Origin: Adiantum capillus-veneris
Taxonomy: Eukaryota > Streptophyta > Polypodiopsida > Polypodiales > Pteridaceae
Direction: 5' to 3'
Assembly: GCA_014529385.2 (NCBI GenBank)
Contig: CM043955.1
Span: forward strand, 138,497,108 to 138,561,107
DNA length: 64,000 nt
Under the pieces are notes generated by a model. It was given only the letters and a program-made list of their open reading frames with translations. It was not told the origin of the DNA and did not search any database. The first letter of the stretch is position 1. Every line of letters begins with the position of its first letter. This document shows positions 10,332 to 23,111 of the stretch, piece after piece. The translations under genes and the position numbers were made by a program.

Positions 10332-12704
10332 TCACGTGACACGTCCAGATCTACGCACAATAGGTGGCTCAGGCTCAGCCACAACCTGTGGTTCCACTCT
10401 ATCCTGTCCTTGCTCCTCTTGAGCCCTGACATTTTGTCTTGCACGTGCAGGTCCATCTTCTTGGAAGACAACTCTTCTAATCTCCTCAACCCTCTCTGGT
10501 TTAGAATGATATTTGGATTCATTAAAGTGAACATCGTTGCTGCGGACAACCTTTCTCAATTCGGGATCCCAAAGTCTGTACCCCATCTCACCAGAATTAC
10601 CATAGCCTAGAAAGATGCACTTTCTACTCTTTGGCTCAAGTTTGTTCCTAAATTCCTTTGGAACGTGAGTATATGCCTCACAGCCAAAGACTCTGAGATG
10701 CTTGTATGAGGGCATTTTGCCTGACCATACCATCTCTGGCACTGAATCCTTCTGCAAAACCTTGCTAGGAGATCTATTTACAAGATGAACAGCTGTTGAT
10801 ACAGCTTCAGCCCAAAACCCATTTGGTAGCCGTGCATTAGACAACATACTTCTGACCTTCTCTTGTATGGTCCTATTCATCCTCTCAGCAACACCATTTT
10901 GAGGAGGATTGTAAGGAGTAGTAAGTTCACGTTTTATACCTTTTGACTCACAAAAGTCCTGAAAGGCCTTTGAAACATACTCTCCACCATTGTCAGTGCG
11001 TAAGCATTTAAGCTTCTTGCCACTCTGATTCTCCACAAGTGTCACAAACGTTTTGAAAACACTAAACGCTTCATCCTTGTGCTTGAGAAAGTAAACCCAT
11101 ACTTTCCTCGAGTAATCATCTATAAATGTCATAAAGTAAGAAGCTCCCCCTAGAGATAGGTTAGGCATAGGTCCACACAAATCACTATGAACAAGTGCCA
11201 ACTGTGTATCTCTTCTACTGCTTCTATGCTTATGTGGCTGCTGTGTTTGCTTACCATACAGACAGTGTTCACATAATTCAAAATCATTAAATGAAAAGCC
11301 AGGCAAATAACCAGAACGAGACAAGATTTCCATTCCCTTCTTGGACATATGTCCTAACCGGCTATGCCACAAAGAAACGTTCGGCTGCTCGGTTACATTG
11401 ATTACATTTTTAGAGACATTTGATACATAAATCATGTAAAGTCCTCCAGACTTTACTCCATGTGCTACTGTCATAGAACCCTTGGATATCTTCCACATGT
11501 TCTGCCCAAAAGTGGTGACGTAGCCAACATCATCAAGTAAACCTGTGCTGATCAAGCTCTTTGTAATTGCGGGAACATGTCTCACATTCTTCAGCGTGAA
11601 AGAAGAGCCATTCTGAAACTTCAATTGAACATCTCCAACACCTAAGATCTCACATGTCTGCCCATTGCCTAGCCGAACATGATCTTTAGTGGTCACATAA
11701 GAGGTAAACCACTCCTTGTTTGGAGACACATGAAGTGATGCCCCTGAGTCTATAATCCAGCCACTCAGTGCATTTCCATCAGATGCTGTAAGAAGAGCTG
11801 AGTCCATTGTATTCTTCAAGAAGTAGATGTCTCCTGACACTAGACTATCATCCTCTGCAACAATGTTTGTCACATTTATTTCTTGAATCTTCACTGAGGA
11901 CTTGTTCTTCTCACCATGGTCTTCAGCTTTCTCTTTGTCTTTTTCTGGTTTCCATTCTCTGCAGTCTCTTTTCATGTGACCCTTCTTGCCACAATGGTAG
12001 CATTCTATGTCACTCTTGCCTTTAGCACTGCGGGACTTGCTACGAGACTGATTCCTCTTTCCACCTTTGTACTTTTCTTTGGTCCTTCCCCTGACAACTA
12101 AGGCTGTTCCTTTGCCTTTGTCCATTGTCTTTCTATTGGTTTCTTCAGTAAGCAGACTTCCTTCTACACCTGCTATGTTCAAACCATCTGGAGGTGCAAA
12201 ATTACTCAAAGCTGTGCGAAAAGTGTCCCAACTTTCCGGCAATGTGATCAACAGGAACATAGCTCTAACAGGTTCATCAAACTTGACACCTTGAGCTGAC
12301 AACTGACTATAGATTGTGTTGAATTCATTCAGATGATTGGACATAGGTGTCCCTTCTTTCATCTTCAAGTCAACAAGCTTCTTAAGCCAGTATACCTGTG
12401 AAGCTGCACTCTGCTTCTCATAAAGATCACTCAGCTTTAACCATGTTTGATAAGCCGACATCTCGTCTGCTACATTGAAGTAAACGCTTTCTTCCAAAGT
12501 CAGCATAATGGTAGAAAGTGCCAATTTATCCATTTCGCTCCATTCATCTTCGTCCATATCTTCTGGTTTTATCCCCTTGAGATTTATAGGTTTTATCTGC
12601 TTCTTTTGTACCAACACGTGCCAAATCTGCTGCTTCCACAATGGGAAATTGGTTCCATCCAGCTTCTTGATATTGTAAAGAGCAGTGTCCTGTGATCCAG
12701 CCAT
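10332..12704 (-). pseudogene. Copia gag, protease and integrase segment
   Basis: A 790-codon frame, start chosen at MAGSQDTALYNIKKLDG because this is the usual Copia gag opening. In order: a gag domain of the UBN2 type (about 1-200), the CCHC zinc knuckle CYHCGKKGHMKRDC (about 235-248), the aspartic protease site DSGASLHVS (about 320), the pre-integrase region LWHSRLGHMSKKGMEIL, and the integrase core with DLCGPMP, the D of LRTDNGGEY and the E of NGVAERMNRT, followed by a C-terminal LGYGNSG region. It ends at a TGA where related elements read straight on into RT, so only one nonsense change separates the two parts. It is disabled as a polyprotein but otherwise well preserved. Confidence 0.94.
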
Positions 12705-13749
12705 AGCTACGCTTCACAGTAGTTTACTTTGCTGGGAAAAATTCGGCAGAGTTTCCCCTGTAAACTGACCTCTGAACCAATATCAACCTGTCAAATGAAC
12801 CAAGAAAGCTTCAGATTCTGCATAAATTTTGGCAGAGTCTCCTTTGTAAAATGGCTCTGGTGTACTCAAAAAACAGACCAAAAAACAGCTCAAAAAACAC
12901 TGTCTCTCTGACACTGTAAGCTGCGGGTAAACTTGTCCTGCACCTGTACTGTCTCTCACTGTCCTGTCACTGTCCTATAAGCATAGACTGCGACAATGCC
13001 TCAACGGTAGTAAAGCAAAGATGCAATCCCAACTGTCTAACTCACAGTCAATACATCCTAGCTGCCTATCTAAGGGTGCTCGAGGGATCGCTCCAAGACC
13101 TGTATCACCGAAAGGATCTCAACATTCGAGAATCCCCCAGCTCAATAAAACCTCACTCGACCCTCAACAAAGGCTGCAGTAAATCTGACAGTACATAGAC
13201 TTCCCACAAAGTCATACATCCACAAATTTCCCACTATATGATGTAACCGCTGCGGCGGTTGTTTGCTGCGTGACTCACAGCCAGCAAACCCTCAATAGAC
13301 ATACATCATCTCTGACAATACATCCCATGTGGAAGTACCTGCAATGTCAGGATGAAATCTGGAATATCAAGCAGCAAACACAAGCTACCTGATGAACTAG
13401 TGGATGTCGCCTACAGTCTGTGTGTAGATGCGCCCATGTCGTATGTGACACGCCTCCAAGAACTGTGAGCCGTCCTTCGATGTGTAGACAGCCACAAATC
13501 AACACTCTGGGAGTGTCGATATCCTCAGCACCTGTAGTCGTAGGCCAAAAACCCCAAATTTGCAGAGTCAGATTTGCACCCGCTGAGACCACGTAGTCGA
13601 AAATGGCCTGCGCAGACCTTTGTCAAAGCCGAAAGGTGGCCGAGATGACCTCAGAATGAACGGTGGCCATGTCTTTGCCTGTCAAATTTCACTCCAATCT
13701 GAGCTGGTGACTCTAGCCTCCTGCAGTGCTGCCCCGAGCCTCGATCTGA

Positions 13750-13761
13750 GCTCTGATACCA
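13750..13761 (-). promoter_or_regulatory. Primer-binding site (tRNA-iMet)
   Basis: On the minus strand TGGTATCAGAGC lies two bases after the 5' LTR. It matches the sequence complementary to the 3' end of initiator methionine tRNA, the usual primer for plant Copia elements. Confidence 0.93.
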
Positions 13762-13763
13762 GT

Positions 13764-13955
13764 TGAAGGAGTACGAGCGGAAGTGCGACACGAGAGAGAG
13801 TGCGAGAAGAAGAGCACGACGATATGGTGAACTCGCTCTACTGTAATGTGTAGAGCATAGTGAGTTCTTATTAGGTTTTTACAAAAGAATATGTGTACAT
13901 ACCTGGCGGCCCGCCCACTTACCTGGGCGACCACATTGGGCTTTATACCCCAAAA
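13764..13955 (-). repeat. 5' LTR of the Copia element
   Basis: 192-bp LTR, partner of 3837-4028. The minus-strand start carries TTTTGGGG where the other LTR has TGTTGGGG, so the terminal TG is mutated here. It is followed by the ATTGA duplication at 13956-13960. Confidence 0.93.
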
Positions 13956-14879
13956 ATTGATGCTCATGGATCATGGGGCAGTCACAAGCATGCAAAAAGC
14001 GACTAAAGATACATTTATAAAGGGGAGGAGGGGATGTGGCACACACAGAAGGGAAAAAGGGGAGCAAGGCTTTACAGCTTAAGGAAAGTGATGGGGATAT
14101 TGAGAGAAAGATGTGAAATCTGCATAGGGTAGTGATGTTGGGGAAACTCAAGACTAACAAATCGATAGCCATGGTGGCCAACCTAAAAGTGATGACCTAG
14201 GAATCCCTTAAAGTTGAGCTAGATTCCAAGTTATAAATAGGTTGGGGGTTGGGCGGAGAGTGTAATGTCTATTGCCCGCAGAGGAGAAATAAGCATTACG
14301 AGAATGATTACCCTCAGACTGCCTTACATTATGTGAACACCAGAACACAGGAAGGCAGAACAGAAGACAAGTTACAGAAACAGAATACCATCTTCTTCAT
14401 TGATATGCCACCGAAAACAGAGTACAAGAGAGAAGATGTATTGATAACATGAATATTAGAGATATCCCCAAAGAGAGGTATTCCCCCCATATACAACCGA
14501 TGCTCCAGTGCAGATCGGGAACGGTGCAAAACCCCGTCTTGTTCCATGATATCCTATGAAGAATTGTTCAAAGCCACATGACTCCTAGTCCGCAATGTAC
14601 AGACCTTCGCAGGACCGCATGACTGCACTGTGCGACTTATGCCGTAACACCTAGCACGCACAGTGGATTGCGTGAACCCACATCTTAGCCCCTCCGTGTT
14701 GAAGGTTCCGGTTGTTGTTCCTCCACCTGCTCTAGTGAGGAGGAAATGTCGATATAGCCAAATCCTTGAAAATCTTGGCGATGAGTCCGATACACCTCGG
14801 CCAATAGCTGTGGATCTATCTCAGGTTGCTTCAGCCAAGGATCCCTTGGAATAAATTGTGTTGGCAAAGAAATAGACTG
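13956..14879. other. Stretch without a recognisable gene
   Basis: Begins with the right copy of the Copia target duplication. Open frames of up to about 100 codons occur on both strands but none shows a family motif. The right part, up to about 14870, may be the eroded tail of the minus-strand remnant that follows. Confidence 0.4.
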
Positions 14880-16290
14880 AGGTGCCTATGGCAAAGGAGC
14901 AAGAGGCATATGCAGAGCATAATACCGAGACAAGTATCTATTTAGTGCAGGAAAAAAAGGAGGACATGGCGAAAGACTGAGGGAGAATGAATGAGCCAAA
15001 GTCTCTACCCAAAAACATACTTTGGGCCGTTCCTTATGAAGGCGATGAATCACTCGCTGCAAACGAGAGACATGAGCCTGAGCCTCAACACAATCTTCTG
15101 TAGCTTTTGCCCAATCAGCAATATCAAAACCTTCTGGGACAATATTCTTACCTCTGTCATTATTCGATGGCTCAGGTTGCCTCATCACAACCTGTTGAGT
15201 TGGTTGTTGCCTTATCACCTCGGTAGACAGCCTTGATCTCCAACTCTCATTTGAGTCTCCAAAAAATTGTGGAGGTCCTGCTGCATCTCCACTACTAAGG
15301 CATCCAGATCATTCATGTTAATCATCACATCACCAGGATGAGATGCTAAGTAAGTGGCAAGGCTATTCTGCGTTTGCAATTAAAGAAATTCCTCTTGAAT
15401 AGAAGCAAAAAACACAAAATTAGCCTCCCTGAGTGCATGGATTTCTTCATTTTGCCACCGAGCTATCGTAGTTAATGCTACATTTTGATTTGTTAAATCG
15501 GCGATGCTAGCGTGCAAAGCCGTTACCTGTGTTTCCAGCTCAGTGACGTGTGCAAAGTTGCGAGAGCTGGCCAGGCCAAATGTAGAGACTCTGCAAGACG
15601 CTGCAAAAATGTGTCGCATGCCTAGAGCTAATCAGAAGGGTTTGTGACTGTCGTCTCCCAGGGCAAAACTGCTGGAAGAGTGCCCTCCGTCGCAATAGCG
15701 GTGATAGTAGCTCCATAATTTTTTGGTTGCAAGGAAGTATCTGCACCCGTAGAGCCAGTCCCAACTAGAGTGGAGGGTGCTGCCACCCTTTCCTGCATTC
15801 TGCATCTCCAGTGCGCAACAACGGAATCCTCTGGCAAGGCGGATGTCATGGCAGGAGGTGGTGCGAAAAACAAGTTCTCCTCCCGACCTCGCTTTCGGTT
15901 CGATGTTCCTGTAGTGTCCATCTCCTGTGCAATAGAGGCTACCACTGTAGTCGATGTATCGGGCATATCCACAATGCGAACAGGGGTTTGAGTTACCTGC
16001 ACAATAGGCACTTCCTAACTGTGAGTTTGTGGCAAGGGTGTAGCAGTACCACGTACTACAAATCTGTCATCTTCAAAGTGACATAGAGGCCGAAGGGTGA
16101 GAGGGAAAACTTCTCTCAATGGAAACACCAATGTAAGCAGCTGGCCGACTTTTGTACTTGTTGGAGTACTTCGCCCCATCTGTGCCACCACTCTTTGGCA
16201 CTCTGCTAGCAACCGCTCCCTAACGACCGCTGCCCATGCCACCGGCTTAAAGTTGGCCGAATGCAATATATTGCGTGCTTTGGCGAAATG
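14880..16290 (-). pseudogene. Unrecognised minus-strand coding remnant
   Basis: Successive minus-strand frames look like one decayed protein. 16266-16015 and 16011-15628 share a frame and are split by a single TAG. 15619-15380 and 15218-14886 follow in other frames. The first part has an Ala/Arg-rich helix (AAVVRERLLAECQRVVAQMG). The second is Thr/Pro-rich with a basic NRKRGREE patch that could be a nuclear signal. The third is a coiled-coil-like stretch (VTELETQVTALHASIADL). Further down a Gln/Pro-rich part resembles linker sequence. The arrangement could be a retroelement gag-like ORF or a transposon accessory protein. I do not recognise the family, and the frames could in part be chance. 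Confidence 0.35.
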
Positions 16291-16535
16291 ACGATCATGG
16301 ATTCAGAAAGGCTTATCTATGATGATATGAAAAGTGAAGCCAATACGCCACTATATGAAGGACCACGTGTGTCTAGATTGAAGGCGCTCCTGGTTCTTCT
16401 CAACATGCAGACAAATTTTGGATAGAGTGACACTAGCACCATAGCGCTTTTTAGGTGATCTATTACAATGTGTTTATTTTAATAAAAAACTCTAGATGTA
16501 TAATGATCTGATAGATTACTTACACAATTGTACCG

Positions 16536-17080
16536 ATGTGTAGATTGCTCAAAGAGCACATATTGCCAACTGATAATGTGATGCCAGATTCCAGAGAGGA
16601 AGCAAGAAAGATCTTGCAAAACTTGGGGATGGATCACAATTTGATCCACGCTTGTTCTAACGACTGCATTCTTTTCAGAGGGGAATACATAGACATGGAG
16701 AAGTGTCTGAAATGTGATTCCGAGAGATATCGAGTAGATCTCCATGGAACAAAAATTCCACAAAATGTTTTGTGACATTTTCCTCTGCTTCCTCGCATCA
16801 AGCATTTCTTCGAACGTAAGTCAATGGCCACCCTAGCATCATGGCATGAGGAGAATAAATCTTCGGATGGTGTGCTACGGATTCCTGCAGATTGCGCAGC
16901 CTAGAAACAAATAGTCCGAAACATGGTTGGATTTTGCCACGGAAGCTCAAAATTTGCACCTAAACCTGGCTATGGATGGCGTAAATCCATTTGGTCAAAG
17001 ATCAACATCTTACAGTGTATGGCCTGTTGTCATCGTCAACTACAACATTCCCCCGTGGTTGACTACGAAGAAGGGGCACC
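16536..17080 (+). pseudogene. CACTA (En/Spm) Tnp2-type transposase fragment
   Basis: Frame 16536-16775 carries the pattern found ahead of the Transposase_21 domain in plant CACTA Tnp2 proteins: MPDSREEARKILQNLGM, then IHACSNDCILFRGEY with a zinc-ligand-like CLKC, then KIPQNVL. After frame changes the text continues with RIKHFFERKSMATL and WHEENKSSDGVLRIPAD. It goes on to AMDGVNPFGQRSTSYSVWPV and NYNIPPW, hallmarks of the conserved DGFNPFG..YS.WPV block. Tnp2 transposases cut and paste CACTA elements. The fragment lacks the remaining catalytic core and ends exactly where a Copia LTR begins, so it was broken by that insertion or a later rearrangement. I see no CACTA termini nearby. Confidence 0.82.
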
Positions 17081-17307
17081 TGTTACCATATACATGTGGT
17101 AGTGATGTGTGTGAACACACTAGGACCGCCGGGGCATTTTTTCCCTCTTTAGGAGGTTTTTTCCCCCGAGCATTGTATATACGCCCATCACTCTAGGGCT
17201 ATCTATCTTTCTATTGCACACTAAGTAACACACTCTCTATTCTGTGCCTTGATCTTCCTTCATCTTCTCCAAGCTGTGCGCGTTTCTCTGCAACCCTAAT
17301 TCCAACA
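17081..17307 (+). repeat. 5' LTR of the second Copia family
   Basis: Begins TGTTACCATATACATG, ends TTCCAACA, about 227 bp. Partner in the window: 38021-38246 (minus sense), from which it differs at scattered positions. Confidence 0.85.
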
Positions 17308-17309
17308 AT

Positions 17310-17321
17310 TGGTATCAGAGC
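17310..17321 (+). promoter_or_regulatory. Primer-binding site (tRNA-iMet)
   Basis: TGGTATCAGAGC two bases after the LTR end, identical to the primer site of the first Copia element. Confidence 0.92.
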
Positions 17322-17669
17322 AGGTTGCATCCTCCTGGGCTTAGTCGTCAGCTGCTCCAGCACACGCCTGCTCACTTTCTCTGATTTTAATGAGGTTTGG
17401 CAAGTGTTCGCAGGCCGACAAATATTTCGAGGAAGCTAGTAGAGCTTGGTCTACTCAGATTTTTGATTTGGGCTCATTTCCGCCTCCGTTTCCACTACAG
17501 GCAGGTCTGTACAGGCAATTTCGTTATTTTGTGCAAAATTTCTGTCAGTGCCGTTTTCTGCATAACAGGTGCCTCATAGTCTTCTACGGTTTGTGCTATA
17601 TAGCACGTGTTGTTCCCACTCCATTTCTCCTATTTTCGGGCAGTTTTCACATCAGGTGCAGCATTTACC

Positions 17670-18425
17670 ATGGCTGACAACAACATAGATGTGTTCAAGA
17701 TGTTTGCTGTTGAGGACAGTTGGATGGGGACAACTACCCTATGTGGGCTTATATGATGCAACATGTTCTTGTGTCAAAGGGCATATGGAACATTGTGCAG
17801 GGCATTGATGTACGTCCTAGTTCTGAGGATGTAGGCGATGTTGAGGATGTTGCAGGTCTTGCTGCAAGGATTGCTGCTATTAGAGTTATTTTGCCTACGA
17901 TAGAACAAGCTCGTTTGGATGTAAAGGATGTGCAGGCTCATGCATTGATTGCGTTATCTGTGAAGTGCACCATGTTCCTCACATTCGTTCAACAAAATCT
18001 GCAAAACACGCTTGGGATATTCTAGCAGGTCTTTATGCAAGCCGCAATGAGGCAAAAATTGCTTTGCTGCGTAAAGAGCTGGAGTCGAAGATTATGCATG
18101 AGGAAGATGATATGGACACTTTTCTTGTTGGTGTCAAGGATATCAACAATGAGCAACTTATTTCTGCAGGTGAAGTCATTTCAGACAGTTCCCTTGTGCA
18201 GACTGTTCTTGATGCCTTACCAGATTCTTACCAGACTTTTGCTAGTACTTGGAGACTTATGACCCAAGGAAATCCTGAAGTTGTCAAGTTTGATGCATTA
18301 TGCACATTGCTGTTGCAAGAGTCACTTTCCAGAAAAAATAGGACTAGGTAACGTGCAGTTGAACAGGCTTTTATTGCTTCTCAAAGAAAGGGTGGTAACA
18401 GCAATGTAGCCACTTCATTAGGGCC
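17670..18425 (+). pseudogene. Copia gag remnant
   Basis: Start at 17670 (MADNNIDVFKMFAVED). One base is out of register near 17720, after which LDGDNYPMWAYMMQ appears, the canonical start of the gag UBN2 region. A second shift near 17965 leads to SAKHAWDILAGLYASRN and continues to TQGNPEVVKFDALCTLLLQE. A stop at 18349-18351 is followed by the basic linker and, near 18430, a trace of a zinc knuckle. Gag would form the virus-like particle. It is inactivated by at least two frameshifts, a stop and loss of the downstream enzymes. Confidence 0.82.
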
Positions 18426-19377
<952 letters not shown>

Positions 19378-19433
19378 AATAGTTGTGGTACATATTGAAT
19401 GTAATTCTACAGCATTTGTGGTACATCCGATCA

Positions 19434-21617
19434 TCTAAACTCTAGTTCTCTTGTTCCACCGATGATTGGCGTATTGCATTGTCTCCCTCCACCTCATTTG
19501 ACTTTCAAGCGCACTTGAGTTGTTGAATGCGTCTGCTCGCTTTCATTTCTGAAGTTGCAAATGTCTCATTGCATGTATGGTTGTTAAAGAAGCCAATACT
19601 TGCTTTTGTTGCATGCGATGAATGATTATGCGATAAAGCCAGTGAAATAAAGCCTTCAGACTATTTGCCTTATTTCAAGAGCCTCCATGCTCCGTGTGTC
19701 TGAAGTACACATTTCTAGACATGTAATGAGACTTCTCCAGGCCCTGGGTGTTCCATATACCTGGATTCCCATACTTTTGAATGAAGTATGGCAAATGATT
19801 AAAAGTAATGTGCTGTAAAACAAGAAATTTACTTATAAATTTAAACACAAACTTAGTACTAAGTCTATCTGAGGTGCTTTGAATTTACCATGTAATGAGT
19901 GATTTGAGTGTCAGTCCATGCTGTCTTGAAGGATTTTTTCAGTAGTTGAAGGTTATGTTTAAACTTGCTGAGATTATCCTGCGACCAATCATCATACTCA
20001 CACATTTGAAATAATGTGTCAATGGAATGCCACACATCACCCTTTGCATTGCGAGTTGTTGTCTCTTGGTCTTTCACTGCTAAATGAAGCTTTTTCTAGT
20101 GCATATACTCAACTTTGCTAATGTAGGTAGAGTGATATACTCTCCCTTGCTTTGTTAGCTTCACATCTTTCATACCTTGAGGTTTAGATAGAAAAAAACG
20201 TGCCTTGACCCCACCTATGGATGGTTTGCAGGGTACATCCTTCTCATTGGTTGACCTTTTTTCGTCCTGCTGGATTTTCACATTGCCCCCATGTAGACCA
20301 AATATCTGACACAACTAGTTCCAAAGCCTCTAGAGCAACTTGTCGTTGAACTGACTTCTTGATTTTCCAAGCAAACCCAATGTACAGATATACCAACTTC
20401 TCTACAATTTGGTAGAGACCATGCATTGTACAAATAAGGACATTAACAAGTGGTATATCCAAGACTGGTCGGAAATTAGAGTCTTGATTGTGACGAGTAG
20501 GAGCCTTTTGCCACCACTTTGAGTCCATCACCTTTGCAAGCTCCATGCAATACAAGCATGGAGACTTTGCCATGGCACCCATTCCACAATTATACATACA
20601 CTTCAGTGTTTTGAGGTCACCTATCTTGAATATGAAATGGACATCCAATGAAGTCGGTATGTTCATTATTGAGCTGGAGTCTTTCCTTCCAAACACTTGC
20701 AGTTGTTGGTAAAAGCTTAGACTTTATTCCCTTATTCACAAACATGGAAGAGATAGACTGTTGAATAGCCGAGTAACCTCTTTTACTAACACCAAGGGAG
20801 TCCAATGTACCTGTATTTTCTTGGCAGGCACTACATTCTTTAAAATGAATTTGTCAATGACATCCTGTTGCAAAACCTTAAACTTTTTTTCATGCATTAT
20901 ATCCTTTGCAAGACCACTAGTTATCAATGGCTTTAATTGCTTTCCTACATTGGCCTTCGGGTCTATGTTTTCTTTGTCTGGATAGATAGAATCTCTACAA
21001 AGAAAGCATAACTAACATAAGCAAAAACTTAGATTAGTTTAAATTAATTAGACAGTTTACAATGCTCACCTCAATGCTTGGATTCTTTTCTTAAGTCCGC
21101 CAAAGCCTATCTTCAACGTTTCAAGATTCCGTAGTTTCTTCTTTCGCACACGAGTGCCTAACATTGTCTCGTTGTTTTGTAATGACCGTATCTTTGTTCG
21201 CAAGACCTGTGATTCTTATGTGTGCTGCATTACAATCTTTTAGTCCTCATAATGCAAGTTTGAAAGTCTCTGAATCTCATTTGCTCGGTGCTTCACCATG
21301 TCTTTATAAGTTTCTGGTTTGTTACAGTAGCCAAGCAATCCATTCTCCCCATTACCTGCAAAGGTCAATAAGTTAGTGGGATTTAAAAATGTAAGGAAAG
21401 CATTGGTCATGGGATTCAATGGATAGAGTGAGCCTTTTGTCCAAATATCTAAGAATTTTTCTCCCTCTAATCTGAGTCTCTCTGTCATGATCGGTGTCAC
21501 TTTGATGTTAGTTTTGCCTTGCTTACACAATGGTGTATATTGGGGATCCAAGTCAATGTGTAGATGATAGGAGGGTCTTTTAAGGAGGACATTTGTGGGG
21601 GTGGAAGAAGAAGCCAT
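19434..21617 (-). pseudogene. Gene A (transposase-like) of the multi-gene element, copy 1
   Basis: Minus strand. Exon 1 starts at 21617 (MASSSTPTNVLLKRPSYH) and carries the family N-terminal block FLDIWTKGSLYPLNPMTNA...LLGY. It ends near 21070 at GFGGLKKRIQALR with a GTGAGC donor. Exon 2 starts at 20994. The core has IGDLKTLKCMY, SPCLYCME, FRPVLDIPLVNVLICTMHGL and, later, ITHYM followed by a GTAAAT donor. The last exon starts at 19812 with FIQKYGNPGIWNTQGLEKSH and runs to a TAG at 19434-19436. Between PFHI and GDLK about 150 residues present in copy 2 are missing, including the LDE segment. Several in-frame stops and frameshifts make it inactive. The fold and role are inferred only from motif order. 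Confidence 0.78.
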
Positions 21618-22981
21618 GTATGCAACAGTGCAAGAAAGGGAGGATTTATTTGCGGTCAGTGCACAAACAGTGAGAGAATAAGGAGAGAGCAGGTTTGGGA
21701 GTCCTATTTCCTCTAGTCATACATTCCACGTACAGGAAACTCCCTCCAATTCTAGGACGTTCATTAAATGCAACTGAAAATGATTTATTCTTCAATCACG
21801 ACCGTTATGACGTTGTGGCAAGAATCTTCTTGTAAGTGCACTTTTTGAATGGTTATTCCTAGTTTACAATTGCTTTTACCACACCTATTTTCTAGAGAGA
21901 GAAAGTCAAAATTCTATTTTTCTTAGAAGGCCCTCCAAATGACCTTCAAAATTTCCTACTGGGTTCAACAATTCAAACTTGAAAAAGATTTAATAACTAA
22001 TTAATTAAATCTACTACTTGTAACAACAGAATTGGCAACATGCAGTAACCCTAGCACCCCAACGAGCTCCCATTTATCTGTGCGCGCCATCGGTGTCGCC
22101 GTGCCATGATAACCTCAGACTAGTTGATCATCGCTACCAACTATCATTTAATGTCATCATAGCGAGCGGTCATGGGAAGCATTCACGGCAATGGTGGCGC
22201 CCACTTTTTAATTTTATTTTGTTATATTTTCAAACTCATCATGCAACCAGTTTTTTTTTGTACGCGTATCCGCCCCACGTCTGTAGTCATAGGTCTTTGC
22301 AAGAGTGGCGTTAATACCTATGATAAATTACCCATCGTTAGCAACTGGCATTCAGTATTCATATGAGGCGTTAGTAGATACCGTTTGGTAGTTACACTTA
22401 CAGATGACACTCAACTCCCGTGATGTCATAAATTGCACTTTGATGATTGCTGCAATTGCAAAAAGTGGAGGCACCATCAAATGGTTGGTGCATGTGGTTA
22501 CCCACCACAAGGTATCGTGGTTACCTACCAGAGGACGCCAACAACTCGGGATTATCCAGCCACAACCCACAAATTACTTGTGCATGGTGGCCATACTTAC
22601 CCAATTGTACACGATTTTTGCCTCATCTCTCTCTCTCTCTCTCTCTCAACTCTCCCATGCCCATGGTGGCCACATTGAAATACTCTCTATCTCTCAACCT
22701 CTCCCAATTAAACTCTATCTCTCTCCCTCTCTACCTAGTAGTCCAAGTATCTTTCTTTCTCTCTCACAGGATCGCCACCCATCCATCCCTTTCTCTCTCT
22801 CCTCTAGTTTGACAATGCCCATCCATGTCTCCCATTCTCTCTGTCCAACCACTCAAGCTGGCTTTCTCTCTCTCCCTCTCTCACGTCGAACGTGCATTTC
22901 ACCCTTACCTTTGCTTTTCCCTGCAACTTGTGTTACTTCCCCTACCATACATGGAACCCACACATGACCTTTAGCTGAACC

Positions 22982-23111
<130 letters not shown>

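Larger units (their letters stand above)
3837..13955 (-). mobile_element. Ty1/Copia LTR retrotransposon with a nested 4.6-kb insertion
   Basis: A complete Copia element on the minus strand. Two 192-bp LTRs (3837-4028 and 13764-13955) differ at 4 positions by my count. They are flanked by the 5-bp target duplication ATTGA (3832-3836 and 13956-13960). Inside, in minus-strand order, are a primer-binding site for tRNA-iMet, one long gag-protease-integrase-RT-RNase H reading frame and a polypurine tract next to the 3' LTR. Without the 4602-bp nested element and its 5-bp duplication the unit would be about 5.5 kb, normal for a plant Copia element. It is disabled by one in-frame stop between integrase and RT, by the nested insertion in the RT/RNase H junction and by a one-base deletion near the end of RNase H. 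The low LTR divergence points to a fairly recent insertion. Confidence 0.95.
17081..18425 (+). mobile_element. 5' fragment of a second Copia family (LTR, PBS, gag)
   Basis: A 227-bp LTR (17081-17307) is followed by a tRNA-iMet primer site and a gag frame, but protease, integrase and RT are missing. The LTR matches, in inverse orientation, the one at 38021-38246, so both belong to one family. Homology to gag stops near 18425, where the sequence changes to gene B of the multi-gene element. The element inserted into the CACTA transposase remnant on its left. I cannot find its 3' LTR nearby, so it lost its right two-thirds by deletion or rearrangement. Confidence 0.82.

Noticed and set aside
16536-17080. 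CACTA transposase fragment as part of the multi-gene element
   Set aside because: Its motifs (NPFGQRSTSYSVWPV) do not occur in gene A of any copy, and it is separated from copy 1 by the Copia fragment.
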